NCBI GenBank assembly: GCA_025464875.1
Contig: JAODMV010000238.1
Span: 1 to 36,614 of the forward strand
Origin: Arthrobacter sp.
GTDB taxonomy: Bacteria > Actinomycetota > Actinomycetes > Actinomycetales > Micrococcaceae
DNA: 36,614 nt
Direction: 5' to 3'
Both the position numbers and the translations under genes were made by a program. How positions within the stretch are numbered: position 1 is the stretch's first letter; each line of letters begins with the position of its first letter. Below, piece after piece: positions 9,323 through 18,644 of this stretch. The notes under the pieces are model-generated. The model did not search any database. It worked only from the letters and a program-made list of their open reading frames with translations, and was not told where the DNA came from.

Positions 9323-11010
9323 CTGCCCACCTCGCAAAGAGGAGCCGTCGGCGTGGCTGTGGGAGATGCCGGGGCCGCTCCGGAGGCTCCGGGGCTCGGG
9401 GTGGGAGCGGCAGCCGTCGCCGTGGGAGGCGGCGTAAGGCATTCGTCCGCGGGGGTCGTGGTGCCGGTGCGCTCTAGGTTCTTCACGATGCGCTGGGCAT
9501 CATAAAGGTCGCGGGCTGGCACCGTCTGGCGCACGCGCTGCTGCGAAAATTCGGGCAGATCTGACATCCGGATCTCGGTCACCGCCTCGAGGGTGGAAAG
9601 CTGGATGGGCCCCAGGCGCTGGGAGACCCCGTTGAAGATGGCCACTCGCTGGTCGTGTTCGCCGACGTAGTACCGCGTCTGGGTCCATGCGTAGCCAAGC
9701 CATAAACCGATGCCCAGAAGAGCCACGATGGCCGCGGCAATGGACAGCGTCAGCCAGCGGCGGGGCGGGCCGGCCGGGCTGAATTCCTCGGCCTCCTCCC
9801 GCGCCTGGTCCGACTTGTGGGTCAGCACTGTCGCCGCCCTGCGGGCGACGGTGCGCCCTGCGATGGAGGGTATGGAACCTGATTTGGCAGCGGAGGCCGC
9901 CGCGCCGACGAGTTCGTGGGGCCGGGAGGAGAGCTCTTCGCGCAGGACTTCGGCGGAAAGGTGCTCGCCGAGATGCGGATCGGTTGTTGTTTCGGGTTCC
10001 TTCTTGTCCGCGGTCCTGTCCGCGGCGGGGGCGTCCGCTGTGCCGCCCCCGGCCTTTTCAGGCTCAGCAGCGTGGCCGGCATCGGCCAGGCCCGGCGACT
10101 CCGCCGGTGACATGGCCGCACCGTAGGTGCTGCCGCTCGGGTGCGCTGCTGCCGCGGAGACGATAGCGGCTGTCGGGGCGGTCACGGGCGCCGGGACGAT
10201 CTGGACGGCGGCGGTCCGCACGTCGTCGGAGGTCTGCTCGTCGATGTCCACCAGTACGACCGTCACGTTGTCCGGCGCGCCGGCCTCCAAGGTGAAATTA
10301 ACGAGCAGTTCGGCGCACTCTTGCAGGCTTTTGGTCTCCCGGACGGTGCGCTCCACCACGTGGTCCGCCACATAGTTCAGGCCGTCGGAACAGAGCAGCC
10401 AGCGCTCACCTGGCTGCACCTCGAGCGCGTCGAGGTCCAGTTCGGGGCTCGCGTCGACGTCGCCCAGGACGCGCATCAGGACGTTCTTGTGCGGATGCGT
10501 TTCCGCTTCTTCCGGACGCAAACGGCCTTCGTCGATGAGCCGCTGAACGAAGGTGTGGTCGACGCTGACCTGTTCGAACTCCCCGTCGCGCAGGCGGTAG
10601 GCGCGGGAGTCGCCAATGTGGGCAAAGTGGAGCTTGCCGTCCGCCAGCAGCAGGGCCGTGACGGTGGTGCCCATGCCGGCGAGCTTGGGATTGATGTGGA
10701 CCAGTTCGGACAACAGGGAGTTGGCCGTCTGGATCTCATCGGCCAGGACCGTATCCGCGTCCGCGTCCGCGTCCGCGCTGTAGTTGTTGTGGTCGAGGTG
10801 GATCATGTCCAGCACGGTGGCCGCGGAGGCGACATCGCCGCCTGCATGGCCGCCCATGCCGTCGGCGACCACGGCGAGGTAACGCCCGACGTAGGCGGAA
10901 TCGTCATTTTTGGCGCGTACGCGGCCCACGTGGGAACGTGCGGCATAGCGCATGATGAGGGGCCGCTTCGGGGCCTGCGCCTCGTCTGCGGGAATCTCCG
11001 GGGCAGCCAT
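9319..11010 (-). CDS. pstP: PP2C-family Ser/Thr phosphatase PstP
   Basis: MRYAARSHVGRVRAKNDDSAYVG, VADGMGGHAGGDVAS, HIGDSRAYRLRDGEFEQVSVDH, LLCSDGLNYV; linker, TM (LTLSIAAAIVALLGIGLWLGYAW) and extracytoplasmic tail. Confidence 0.94.
   Translation of the reverse strand: MAAPEIPADEAQAPKRPLIMRYAARSHVGRVRAKNDDSAYVGRYLAVVADGMGGHAGGDVASAATVLDMIHLDHNNYSADADADADTVLADEIQTANSLLSELVHINPKLAGMGTTVTALLLADGKLHFAHIGDSRAYRLRDGEFEQVSVDHTFVQRLIDEGRLRPEEAETHPHKNVLMRVLGDVDASPELDLDALEVQPGERWLLCSDGLNYVADHVVERTVRETKSLQECAELLVNFTLEAGAPDNVTVVLVDIDEQTSDDVRTAAVQIVPAPVTAPTAAIVSAAAAHPSGSTYGAAMSPAESPGLADAGHAAEPEKAGGGTADAPAADRTADKKEPETTTDPHLGEHLSAEVLREELSSRPHELVGAAASAAKSGSIPSIAGRTVARRAATVLTHKSDQAREEAEEFSPAGPPRRWLTLSIAAAIVALLGIGLWLGYAWTQTRYYVGEHDQRVAIFNGVSQRLGPIQLSTLEAVTEIRMSDLPEFSQQRVRQTVPARDLYDAQRIVKNLERTGTTTPADECLTPPPTATAAAPTPSPGASGAAPASPTATPTAPLCEVGR
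10754..10777. repeat. Hexanucleotide repeat (TCCGCG)x4 within pstP
   Basis: Four consecutive perfect copies of TCCGCG; on the coding strand it encodes the (Asp-Ala) stretch in NNYSADADADADTVL. Confidence 0.9.
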
Positions 11011-11012
11011 GG

Positions 11013-11495
11013 CTATGGCCTCAATTCGATAACCGTCTTGCCGATTCTCACGGGGACACCGAGCTCCACCGGGAGGGCCCGGGTCAGCTGCTGATCTGCC
11101 AGATATGTGCCGTTAGTGGAGCCGAGATCCTCGATAAACCAGCGGCTGCCCTGGGGAAACAGGCGTGCGTGGCGGCCGGAGGCGTAGTCGTCCTCGAGGA
11201 CCAGGGTGGCTTCCTGTGCCCGGCCGAGCAGGATCGGACTTGCGGCCAGGGCGATGGTGGTGCCCTTGAGCGGCCCCTCGGTCACGAGCAGCTGCCGTGC
11301 CTGCTGCTTCACGGGGGCTGGCGCCGGCTCGGCCAACGCGGGGTTCTTGCGCACCTGGCGCGCCGTCGGCGCGCCGGCTGCTGCCTTGCGTCCGACCATC
11401 AGGTCGCGGCTCATCGCTGCGACGATGCTGAAGATCAGCACCCACAGGAGGATGAGAAACCCGAAGCGAAGGGCGGTGATGGTCAGTTCGCTCAT
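11013..11495 (-). CDS. fhaB: FHA domain protein FhaB/FipA
   Basis: N-terminal TM (LTITALRFGFLILLWVLIFSIVAAM) plus FHA motif LGRAQEATLVLEDDYASGRHARLF...DLGSTNGTYL. Confidence 0.92.
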   Translation of the reverse strand: MSELTITALRFGFLILLWVLIFSIVAAMSRDLMVGRKAAAGAPTARQVRKNPALAEPAPAPVKQQARQLLVTEGPLKGTTIALAASPILLGRAQEATLVLEDDYASGRHARLFPQGSRWFIEDLGSTNGTYLADQQLTRALPVELGVPVRIGKTVIELRP

Positions 11496-12232
11496 GGGCG
11501 GCCGCCTGGGCTGGCGGACAGGAGGCGGAAGACAATTTTGGTCCGTCCCATCGTGATCGTCGAGCCGTCGGTGAGTTCCGAACTGCCCACGATCTTGTGG
11601 CCGTTGACGTAGCTCCCGTTCGTGGAACCCAGGTCGACGGCCTGGGCGGTGCCCTGTCCGGTCCGGATTTCCAGGTGGCGGCGCGAAACGCCGGTGTCGT
11701 CAATGAGGATGTCTGCCTCGGAGGAGCGTCCCAGCACGATGGACGGCGCGTTCAGGGAGTAGCGCTGGCCGTCGATGTCCAGTACGGGCTGACGCCGCGC
11801 GGGCTGGCGCGTGGGTGCCGCCGGCATGTGGGCGGAGGCCCCAGGCTGCGCCGGGGCGGATGTCTTCTCGGTGCGGGAGGCGATTTCGAAGTCCCCGGCC
11901 CGGCGTTCATCATCCAGGCGGAAACTGATGCGGACGGGGCCCTGCAGGGTGTAGCCCTGGCTGCGCACGTGGTTGATGACGACGTCGCACAGTTCTTCTG
12001 CGAGCGGGGTGCCCCATTCCTGGGCCCGCTGGAAATCGTCGTCACTGAGCAGGACGTCGAAAACATTGGGGGCCAAGGTGCGTCCCGCGGCGATCGTCAG
12101 AGCCTTGTTGTCCACTTCGCGGCGGAGATGGCTCGCGATCTCGACGGGCTCAACCTGGGCGCGAGAACCGGTGGAGAAGACTCCGCGGACGGCCTTTTCG
12201 ATGCCGCGCTCGACTTTGTCCAGCAATCCCAT
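11492..12232 (-). CDS. fhaA: FHA domain protein FhaA (DUF3662 plus FHA)
   Basis: MGLLDKVERGIEKAVRGVF... N-terminal domain; FHA core LGRSSEADILIDDTGVSRRHLEIR...DLGSTNGSYVNGHKI. Overlaps fhaB by 4 nt. Confidence 0.93.
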   Translation of the reverse strand: MGLLDKVERGIEKAVRGVFSTGSRAQVEPVEIASHLRREVDNKALTIAAGRTLAPNVFDVLLSDDDFQRAQEWGTPLAEELCDVVINHVRSQGYTLQGPVRISFRLDDERRAGDFEIASRTEKTSAPAQPGASAHMPAAPTRQPARRQPVLDIDGQRYSLNAPSIVLGRSSEADILIDDTGVSRRHLEIRTGQGTAQAVDLGSTNGSYVNGHKIVGSSELTDGSTITMGRTKIVFRLLSASPGGRP

Positions 12233-12643
12233 GGTCCTTCTCCTTTCCTGATGGCTGCAGGGCAGCATTCGTTCCGGAACTCGGTTTCCAACACGTTCGG
12301 GAGCCCGCCGGGGGCGGGCGCTCCTACATCAGATACTACTGGGCGCGGCTGGGAATGGCCTTAACGAGCGCCGCCACCGTATCCGCGCCGATCACCGCCG
12401 CCCGGCACTGACATGGGCAGACACCCCGGAGTCAGCCGTCAGCGAAGGGCGGCCCAAAGGGGGTCGCCCGCGGGACGTTCCGGTGCCCGGATGGTGCCGC
12501 GGTCCGCGCCGGAGAACGCCGCCAGACCGTGCCCGCGACCCCGATTGGTGTTTTGCGGCAGTTGTCCGTTATGCTTGATCTCGCTGCTTTTACGAGGTTG
12601 GCGGGCCGGAAATCGGGCCCCTAAACCGGATAGAAGAAGTTGC

Positions 12644-12726
12644 GCGCGAGTGGCGGAACGGCAGACGCGCTGGCTTCAGGTGCCAGTGTCCGAAAGGGCG
12701 TGGGGGTTCAAATCCCCCCTCGCGCA
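12644..12726 (+). tRNA. tRNA-Leu (anticodon CAG)
   Basis: Acceptor stem GCGCGAG/CTCGCGC, anticodon stem CTGGC/GCCAG with loop TTCAGGT (CAG), variable arm, T-arm GGGGGTTCAAATCCCCC. Confidence 0.93.
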
Positions 12727-12735
12727 CGCAATCAT

Positions 12736-12766
12736 AAGAACCCCGGTCTTCGGACCGGGGTTCTTT
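12736..12766 (+). terminator. Rho-independent terminator downstream of tRNA-Leu
   Basis: AAGAACCCCGGTC-TTCG-GACCGGGGTTCTT-T: 13-bp perfect stem, TTCG loop. Confidence 0.9.
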
Positions 12767-12821
12767 GTGTTTAACTGCCGGCCCTGCGGGAGCGGCGCCG
12801 GCGCCGTCCTGCCGCGGCCGG

Positions 12822-13511
12822 CTACCGCCGCAGCGCCCCGAAGCCGGCAATGAGCGCCTCGAGGCCCAGGCTGAACGCGGCGTCGGCAGGGCTCTCGAGA
12901 CCCTGCCGCGCCAGGCGCTCGACGGCGGAGGTGAAGTTTGGCGTCGACGCAGCCATGCTGCCCGAATCAAAGATGTCCGCCGGCGCCGTGACGTCGTAGG
13001 CGGAGCCGAAGATGAAGGACTCCAGGGCCACGATGGCCGAGATGATGCGCTCCTGCGGGAAGCCTGTCCGCCTGAACCCGGCACTGACGGCCTCATACAT
13101 GGCCAGCGTCTTCGGAGCGTCGGCCACGGGCAGGACGGCGATCACCGGGATCAGCGGCGTGTGCTTGGAGAAGACCTCCCGGTAGCTCCAGGCCCAGTCC
13201 CGGACGGCCTGGTCCCAGGACTCGGTGTCGAAAGCGGAGACGTCCACGAACGAGGTCAGGTGGTCCTGGATGAGGACCAGCACCTCGCGTTTGGAGGCGA
13301 CGTGGTTGTAGAGGGCCGACGGCGCCACGTTCAGGGTCCGGGCCAGTGCGGCCATGGTGAAACCCTCGTAGCCGCTCTTCCGGACCAGCCGCAGGGCCGC
13401 CGTGGTGATCGTGTCCTGGTCCAGCACCGCAGCCGGGGGCCGGCCTGCGCGGCGCCGCGGCCTGGCGCCAGCGGGGTGGGAGTCTGCGGCGGCGCTGGTG
13501 GCTGACGGCAT
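12822..13511 (-). CDS. TetR/AcrR family transcriptional regulator
   Basis: N-terminal HTH: TITTAALRLVRKSGYEGFTMAALARTLNVAPSALYNHVASKREVLVLI. Divergent from the putrescine oxidase gene. Confidence 0.9.
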   Translation of the reverse strand: MPSATSAAADSHPAGARPRRRAGRPPAAVLDQDTITTAALRLVRKSGYEGFTMAALARTLNVAPSALYNHVASKREVLVLIQDHLTSFVDVSAFDTESWDQAVRDWAWSYREVFSKHTPLIPVIAVLPVADAPKTLAMYEAVSAGFRRTGFPQERIISAIVALESFIFGSAYDVTAPADIFDSGSMAASTPNFTSAVERLARQGLESPADAAFSLGLEALIAGFGALRR

Positions 13512-13623
13512 TCCTGGCCTTTCTGCTGCGGTGTCCGACGGATTAATCCATTGTGCACTTCTTTGCCCGCGCACTCCTTTGCGCAGGGGTCTTCCCCGCC
13601 CTGGAGGAACCCGCTATAGTTTC

Positions 13624-13652
13624 CCACTAAATGAATGGCATTCATTTAGTGG
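13624..13652. promoter_or_regulatory. 29-bp palindromic operator candidate for the TetR regulator
   Basis: CCACTAAATGAATG-G-CATTCATTTAGTGG: perfect 14-bp arms around one central base, 33 nt upstream of the puo ATG, directly after a TATAGT -10-like hexamer. Confidence 0.85.
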
Positions 13653-13685
13653 CCGCGATCACTCTGCGGCCGCGGAGAGGACATC

Positions 13686-15101
13686 ATGCTGGAACTGGAC
13701 CGCGACGTCGTCATCGTCGGAGCCGGCCCCGCCGGGCTGACCGCAGCCCGGGAATTGAAGAAGGCGGGACTGAGCGTGGCCGTGCTCGAGGCACGGGACC
13801 GCGTCGGCGGCCGCACCTGGACCGATACTGTCGACGGCGCGGTGCTGGAGATCGGCGGGCAATGGGTCTCGCCGGACCAGACGGAACTGCTGGCACTGCT
13901 GGACGAGCTCGGCCTGCAGACCTACTCCCGCTACCGCGAAGGCAAGTCCGTCTACATCGGAGCGGACGGCAAGCGCACCCTGTACACGGGGGACACGTTC
14001 CCGGTCAGCGAAGGCACCGCCGCGGAAATGGACAAGCTCACCGCACTACTGGACGCCCTCGCGGCGGAAATCGGCCCCACCGAGCCGTGGGCCCACCCGA
14101 AGGCCCGCGAGCTGGACACCATCTCCTTCCACCACTGGCTGCGTCAGAACTCCTCCGACGAGGAGGCCTGCAACAACATCGGCCTCTTCATCGCCGGAGG
14201 CATGCTGACCAAGCCCGCGCACGCGTTCTCCGCCCTGCAGGCAGTGCTGATGGCCGCCTCCGCCGGATCCTTCACCCACCTGACCGACGAGGACTTCATC
14301 CTGGACAAGCGGGTCGTCGGCGGGATGCAGCAGGTATCCCTGCTGCAGGCAGCTGAACTCGGCGGCGACGTGGTACTGGACAGCCCGGTGCGCACGATCA
14401 ACTGGCAGCCAACCGCCGAAGGTGGAAAAAACAACGCCGGAAACGGTGCCGGACGCCGGGTGACCGCCGTTTCGGACCGAGCCACGGTGCACGCGCGCTT
14501 TGTGATCATGGCCGTGCCGCCGAACCTTTACTCCCGGGTCTCCTTCAACCCGCCGCTGCCCCGGCGCCAGCACCAGATGCACCAGCACCAGTCCCTGGGC
14601 CTGGTCATCAAGGTACACGCCGTCTACAGCTCCGCCTTCTGGCGCGAAGAGGGCCTCTCCGGTACCTGCTTCGGTGCCGGCGCCCTGGTGCAGGAGGTCT
14701 ACGACAACACGAACCACCAGGATCCCCGCGGCACCCTGGTGGGCTTCGTCTCGGATGAAAAGGCCGACGCGGTGTTCGAACTCGGCGCCGAGGACCGCCG
14801 CCGCGCCATCCTCGAGTCGATCGCGGGCTTCCTGGGCGAGAAGGCCCTCGAGCCAGAGGTCTATTACGAGTCCGACTGGGGCTCCGAGGAATGGACCCGC
14901 GGCGCCTATGCCTCCAGCTACGACCTCGGCGGCCTGCACCGCTACGGCAAGGACCAGCATGAGCCCGTGGGGCCGATCTACTGGTCTTCCGCCGATCTGG
15001 CCGCCGAGGGCTACCAGCACGTCGACGGCGCGGTGCGGATGGGGCGCCAGACGGCGGCGCGCATTGCGGCGGCCGCAGACCGCACGTCCGCGACGGTCTG
15101 A
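13686..15101 (+). CDS. puo: Putrescine oxidase / flavin monoamine oxidase
   Basis: DVVIVGAGPAGLTAARELKKAGLSVAVLEARDRVGGRTWTDTVDGAVLEIGGQWVSPDQTELL..., NIGLFIAGGMLTKPAHAFSALQAVLMAASAGSF, GGLHRYG...EGYQHVDGAVRMGRQTA; closely matches recalled Rhodococcus putrescine oxidase. Confidence 0.9.
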   Translation: MLELDRDVVIVGAGPAGLTAARELKKAGLSVAVLEARDRVGGRTWTDTVDGAVLEIGGQWVSPDQTELLALLDELGLQTYSRYREGKSVYIGADGKRTLYTGDTFPVSEGTAAEMDKLTALLDALAAEIGPTEPWAHPKARELDTISFHHWLRQNSSDEEACNNIGLFIAGGMLTKPAHAFSALQAVLMAASAGSFTHLTDEDFILDKRVVGGMQQVSLLQAAELGGDVVLDSPVRTINWQPTAEGGKNNAGNGAGRRVTAVSDRATVHARFVIMAVPPNLYSRVSFNPPLPRRQHQMHQHQSLGLVIKVHAVYSSAFWREEGLSGTCFGAGALVQEVYDNTNHQDPRGTLVGFVSDEKADAVFELGAEDRRRAILESIAGFLGEKALEPEVYYESDWGSEEWTRGAYASSYDLGGLHRYGKDQHEPVGPIYWSSADLAAEGYQHVDGAVRMGRQTAARIAAAADRTSATV

Positions 15102-15191
15102 ACGCATGTCGACGATTTGCGTCCCCAGCGAGCACCGGCCCGATTGCTCAACCCCGTCAATGTCGAATGACCCACCAGGAGAGGCAAAGCC

Positions 15192-16706
15192 ATGACCGCT
15201 GCAACTGATAGCGCCGCGGCGTCCCAACGGACGCTGAGCGCGAAAGGACTTAAGGCCGGATCGGTGGGGCTGATCGGCGCCGTCGTCATCGGGGTTTCCT
15301 GTATTGCGCCCGCCTACACCCTCACGGCGGCCCTGGGCCCCACCGTGTCGGAAGTTGGCGTGCAACTGCCGGCGATCTTCCTTGTCGGCTTCATCCCGAT
15401 GCTGCTCGTGGCGCTTGGCTACCGCGAACTGAACAATGCCATGCCCGACGCCGGCACCTCCTTCACCTGGGTCTCCCGCGCCTTCGGCCCGTGGCTCGGC
15501 TGGATGGGCGGCTGGGGGCTGATCGCGGCAACCATCATCGTGCTCTCCAACCTCGCGGCCGTGGCGGTGGACTTCTTTTACCTGATGCTGGCCCAGCTGT
15601 TTGGCAACCCCGAACTGGCCCAGCTGACGCTGAACCTGCCGCTCAACATCGCCACGACGCTGGTGTTCATCGCCCTGGCCTGCTGGATTTCCTACCGCGG
15701 CATGGAAACCATCAAGGGCGTGCAGTACGTGCTGGTGGCCTTCCAGCTCGTCGTGCTCGGCTGGTTCGCGGTCGCCGCGTTCAGCCACGTCGCGAACGGC
15801 ACGGCCTTTGACGCCACCGCCATCACGCCGGAATGGTTCAACCCCTTCGCCGTGGAGTCCTTCTCCGCCTTCACCGCGGGGGTGTCGCTCTCGATCTTCA
15901 TCTATTGGGGCTGGGACGTCACCCTGACCATGAATGAGGAAACCCGCAACCCTGAGAAGACGCCGGGCCGCGCGGCCACCGTCACCGTCCTGGTGATCGT
16001 GATCATTTACATGACCGTCGCCTTGTCCACCCTGGCTTTCGCCGGCATCGGGACAGAGGGACTCGGCGCCGGCAACCCGGAAAACCAGGGCAGCATCTTT
16101 GCCGTCCTCGCCGGACCCGTCATGGGCCCGTTTGCCATCCTGGTGTCACTGGCCATCCTGAGCAGCTCCGCGGCGTCCCTGCAGTCGACCTTCGTGTCGC
16201 CGGCCCGGACCCTGCTGGCCATGGGCCACTACCGGGCCCTGCCCGCCAAATTCGGCAACATCAGCCCGAGCCACAAGTCCCCGAGCTACGCCACGGTTGC
16301 CGCCGCCGTCGCCGCCGCCGCCTTCTACGTCATCACCCGGACCACGTCCGAGAACGCCCTGTGGGACACCATCACGGCCCTTGGCCTGATGATCTGCTTC
16401 TACTACGGAATCACCGCGCTGGCCTGCGTCTGGATCTTCCGGGCCGAGGCGTTCAGCGGGGTGCGGGCGTTCTTCTTCAAATTCCTCGCGCCCCTGCTGG
16501 GAGGCGTCATCCTGCTGGTGATGTTCTTCAAGACCGCCTACGACTCGATGGACCCGGCGTACGGTTCCGGCTCCTCTGTTGGCGGGGTGGGCCTGGTGTT
16601 CGTTCTCGGCATGGGCGTGATCCTGCTGGGTGCGGTGCTCATGCTGGTCATGTACAAGATCCGGCCCGAGTTCTTCAAGGGGCAGATTCTGGCGCGGGGG
16701 ATCTGA
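15192..16706 (+). CDS. APC family amino acid/polyamine permease
   Basis: LKAGSVGLIGAVVIGVSCIAPAYTLTAALGP..., GTSFTWVSRAFGPWLGWMGGWGL; about 12 TM segments. AGGAG upstream; downstream of puo on the same strand. Confidence 0.9.
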   Translation: MTAATDSAAASQRTLSAKGLKAGSVGLIGAVVIGVSCIAPAYTLTAALGPTVSEVGVQLPAIFLVGFIPMLLVALGYRELNNAMPDAGTSFTWVSRAFGPWLGWMGGWGLIAATIIVLSNLAAVAVDFFYLMLAQLFGNPELAQLTLNLPLNIATTLVFIALACWISYRGMETIKGVQYVLVAFQLVVLGWFAVAAFSHVANGTAFDATAITPEWFNPFAVESFSAFTAGVSLSIFIYWGWDVTLTMNEETRNPEKTPGRAATVTVLVIVIIYMTVALSTLAFAGIGTEGLGAGNPENQGSIFAVLAGPVMGPFAILVSLAILSSSAASLQSTFVSPARTLLAMGHYRALPAKFGNISPSHKSPSYATVAAAVAAAAFYVITRTTSENALWDTITALGLMICFYYGITALACVWIFRAEAFSGVRAFFFKFLAPLLGGVILLVMFFKTAYDSMDPAYGSGSSVGGVGLVFVLGMGVILLGAVLMLVMYKIRPEFFKGQILARGI

Positions 16707-16734
16707 ACGCGGGACCGCCGAGCTGCAGGGGGCC

Positions 16735-17373
16735 TCAGCCAATGATCTTCAGGCCGGTGTCCCAGTTGAACGTCTCGTAGGCGGGGTTGAGCTGCAACCC
16801 CATCACCAAGAGCTGAAACCCCTCCAGCTCGCGGGCGTGGTGCAGGCCGCCGACCTGGAGCGGCCGGAGTCCGGCGGCGCTGACAAAGTCTGCCACCTGC
16901 CGGCCGGCACCCTCGGAGTCCGAGGCGATGAAGACGTCCAGTGGCATCCCGGCGACGGAGCCCGCCGCGAGCGGGCCCGCGAAGGTGGTGTTGAAGGCCT
17001 TCACCACGTGTGCGCCGGGAAGCAGCGCGGCGATCTCCTCGGCGGCAGACGTGCCGGGCTCGACGACGAGGGATTCGAAGGTCTCGCTGTTGACCGGATT
17101 GCTGATGTCCACCACGGTTTTGCCGCTTAGGGTGTCCCCGAAATGGGTGGCAACTTCCTTCGCCGGCCCGAAGTAGAGGGCTAGGACCACGATGTCTCCG
17201 GCAGGAACCTCATTGAGTCCTCCGGAGGTGGTGTTGCCCCCGAGCTCGGCCGCGAGCCTGGCGGCATTGTCCGGGGTCCGGTCAAGGATCTGCACCTCGC
17301 GGCCGGCTGCCAGGGCACGGGCGCCGATCGCCTTGGCCATGTTGCCGCTGCCGATGATGGTCACATCTGTCAT
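16735..17373 (-). CDS. NADPH-dependent F420 reductase-like dinucleotide-binding protein
   Basis: MTDVTIIGSGNMAKAIGARALAAGREVQILDRTPD (Rossmann GxGxM), DIVVLALYFGPAKEVATHFG, VDISNPVN, VVKAFNTTFAGPL. Confidence 0.78.
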   Translation of the reverse strand: MTDVTIIGSGNMAKAIGARALAAGREVQILDRTPDNAARLAAELGGNTTSGGLNEVPAGDIVVLALYFGPAKEVATHFGDTLSGKTVVDISNPVNSETFESLVVEPGTSAAEEIAALLPGAHVVKAFNTTFAGPLAAGSVAGMPLDVFIASDSEGAGRQVADFVSAAGLRPLQVGGLHHARELEGFQLLVMGLQLNPAYETFNWDTGLKIIG

Positions 17374-17414
17374 GGTGCTTCCTTCCGCGGAGGGCCGGCG
17401 TCACGGAGCGGGCG

Positions 17415-18005
17415 TCAGGGAGCGGCGTTGAGGCCCACGCCCGCCGCCCGTTCGGCGTCCGCCAGGGCCTGTTCCAGTCGTGCGACAGCCAGGGCGTAAT
17501 CCGCTTCCGCGCCGCCGCGCAAACGCTCGGCGGCCTTCATCGCCCGGATCAGCGCGGCCGTTTCCGGCTGGCGGGGGTCGCTCATGGCAGGGTAGTTCCA
17601 GCAGTAGGCGGGATCGAGTTCGTAGCGCTGCCATCTGGCGAGTGCACTCCGATGTCGGATACCCGCGGCTTCATTGGCGGAGACCGCCGCCCGCGACACC
17701 CGCCGGAATTCCTGCCAGCCGACGATCCGAGGGGCCCACCGGTAGGCGGCGAGGGCCGCGGCCGCCGCGACGAGTCCGAGCATCAGGCCGGCCCAAGGCG
17801 AGGCCAGGGAGGAAAGAATCACGGCCGGTGCGACTACGGCGAGCCCCGCGAAACCGTCCCAGAACACCGCGTCCGGCAAGCCGGCGGCGGCGTCCATGTG
17901 CTTCCGCGCCAAGAAGGCAGAGAGCGCAACCGCACACACCACGACGACCGCCAGGGCAAGTATCGGCCAGATTCCGAGCGGGGCGGATCGGCATAGGGCA
18001 GGCAT
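17415..18005 (-). CDS. Hypothetical membrane protein (two or more TM segments)
   Basis: MPALCRSAPLGIWPILALAVVVVCAVALSAFLARKH...GFAGLAVVAPAVILSSLASPWAGLMLGLVAAAAALAAYRWA; GGAGGTGTG upstream of ATG at 18005. Confidence 0.65.
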   Translation of the reverse strand: MPALCRSAPLGIWPILALAVVVVCAVALSAFLARKHMDAAAGLPDAVFWDGFAGLAVVAPAVILSSLASPWAGLMLGLVAAAAALAAYRWAPRIVGWQEFRRVSRAAVSANEAAGIRHRSALARWQRYELDPAYCWNYPAMSDPRQPETAALIRAMKAAERLRGGAEADYALAVARLEQALADAERAAGVGLNAAP

Positions 18006-18211
18006 TCCAACACACCTCCAAGGAACCCGTCCGGGCGGGCGCGGTTCCGCTACTTCCATTGGAGTACTTGGCGTGCGGGCCGTCAATGGCCTTCAGCGGC
18101 ACGGTAGAGCACTTTTCACCCGGTTCGCCCGTGCGCGCTGGGCCGAGCAGAGGGGCCGAGTGAAGGCCGGCCAGCTTAACAGCCGGGCGGTCCCCGCGTA
18201 GCCTAGGGCCC

Positions 18212-18595
18212 ATGCGAGTGAAAATGTGCAGCATCCACGTCAAAGACCCCGCCGCAGCCCATGAGTTCTACACCGGGACCCTCGGTTTTGAGACACTCAT
18301 GGCCATGCCGGAACACAATCTGTTCATCGTGAAGGACCCGGACGGCACAGGTGGCGGCGATGTCGGCTTGCTGCTGGAACCCAGTGACAACCCGATCGGG
18401 GCGGCCTACATGAACGGGCTCCACGACGCCGGGATCCCGGCGATCGTCTTGGGTGCGTCCGATGTGCGGGCCGAACACCGGCGGCTCTCGGCCAAGGGTG
18501 TGGTGTTTCAGGGTGAACCGTCCGGCGGGCCGGGGGGAACGACGGCCGTGTTCGATGACGGCTGCGGGAATTTCGTCCAGCTGCATCAGGACTGA
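18212..18595 (+). CDS. VOC/glyoxalase superfamily protein
   Basis: MRVKMCSIHVKDPAAAHEFYTGTLGFETLMAMPEHNLFIVKDPDG...GGTTAVFDDGCGNFVQLHQ. Confidence 0.85.
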   Translation: MRVKMCSIHVKDPAAAHEFYTGTLGFETLMAMPEHNLFIVKDPDGTGGGDVGLLLEPSDNPIGAAYMNGLHDAGIPAIVLGASDVRAEHRRLSAKGVVFQGEPSGGPGGTTAVFDDGCGNFVQLHQD

Positions 18596-18644
18596 GGCGC
18601 ACCGGAACCGTCCAAGGGCAGGGCCAGGCGCCGGCCGCGAAAAG

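Noticed and set aside
12413-12853. Plus-strand ORF spanning the tRNA-Leu gene
   Set aside because: Contains the tRNA and its terminator; translated sequence is not protein-like.
14046-15788. 580-aa minus-strand ORF opposite puo and the permease
   Set aside because: Shadow ORF of high-GC coding sequence; low-complexity composition, no motifs, and both sense genes have clear family signatures.
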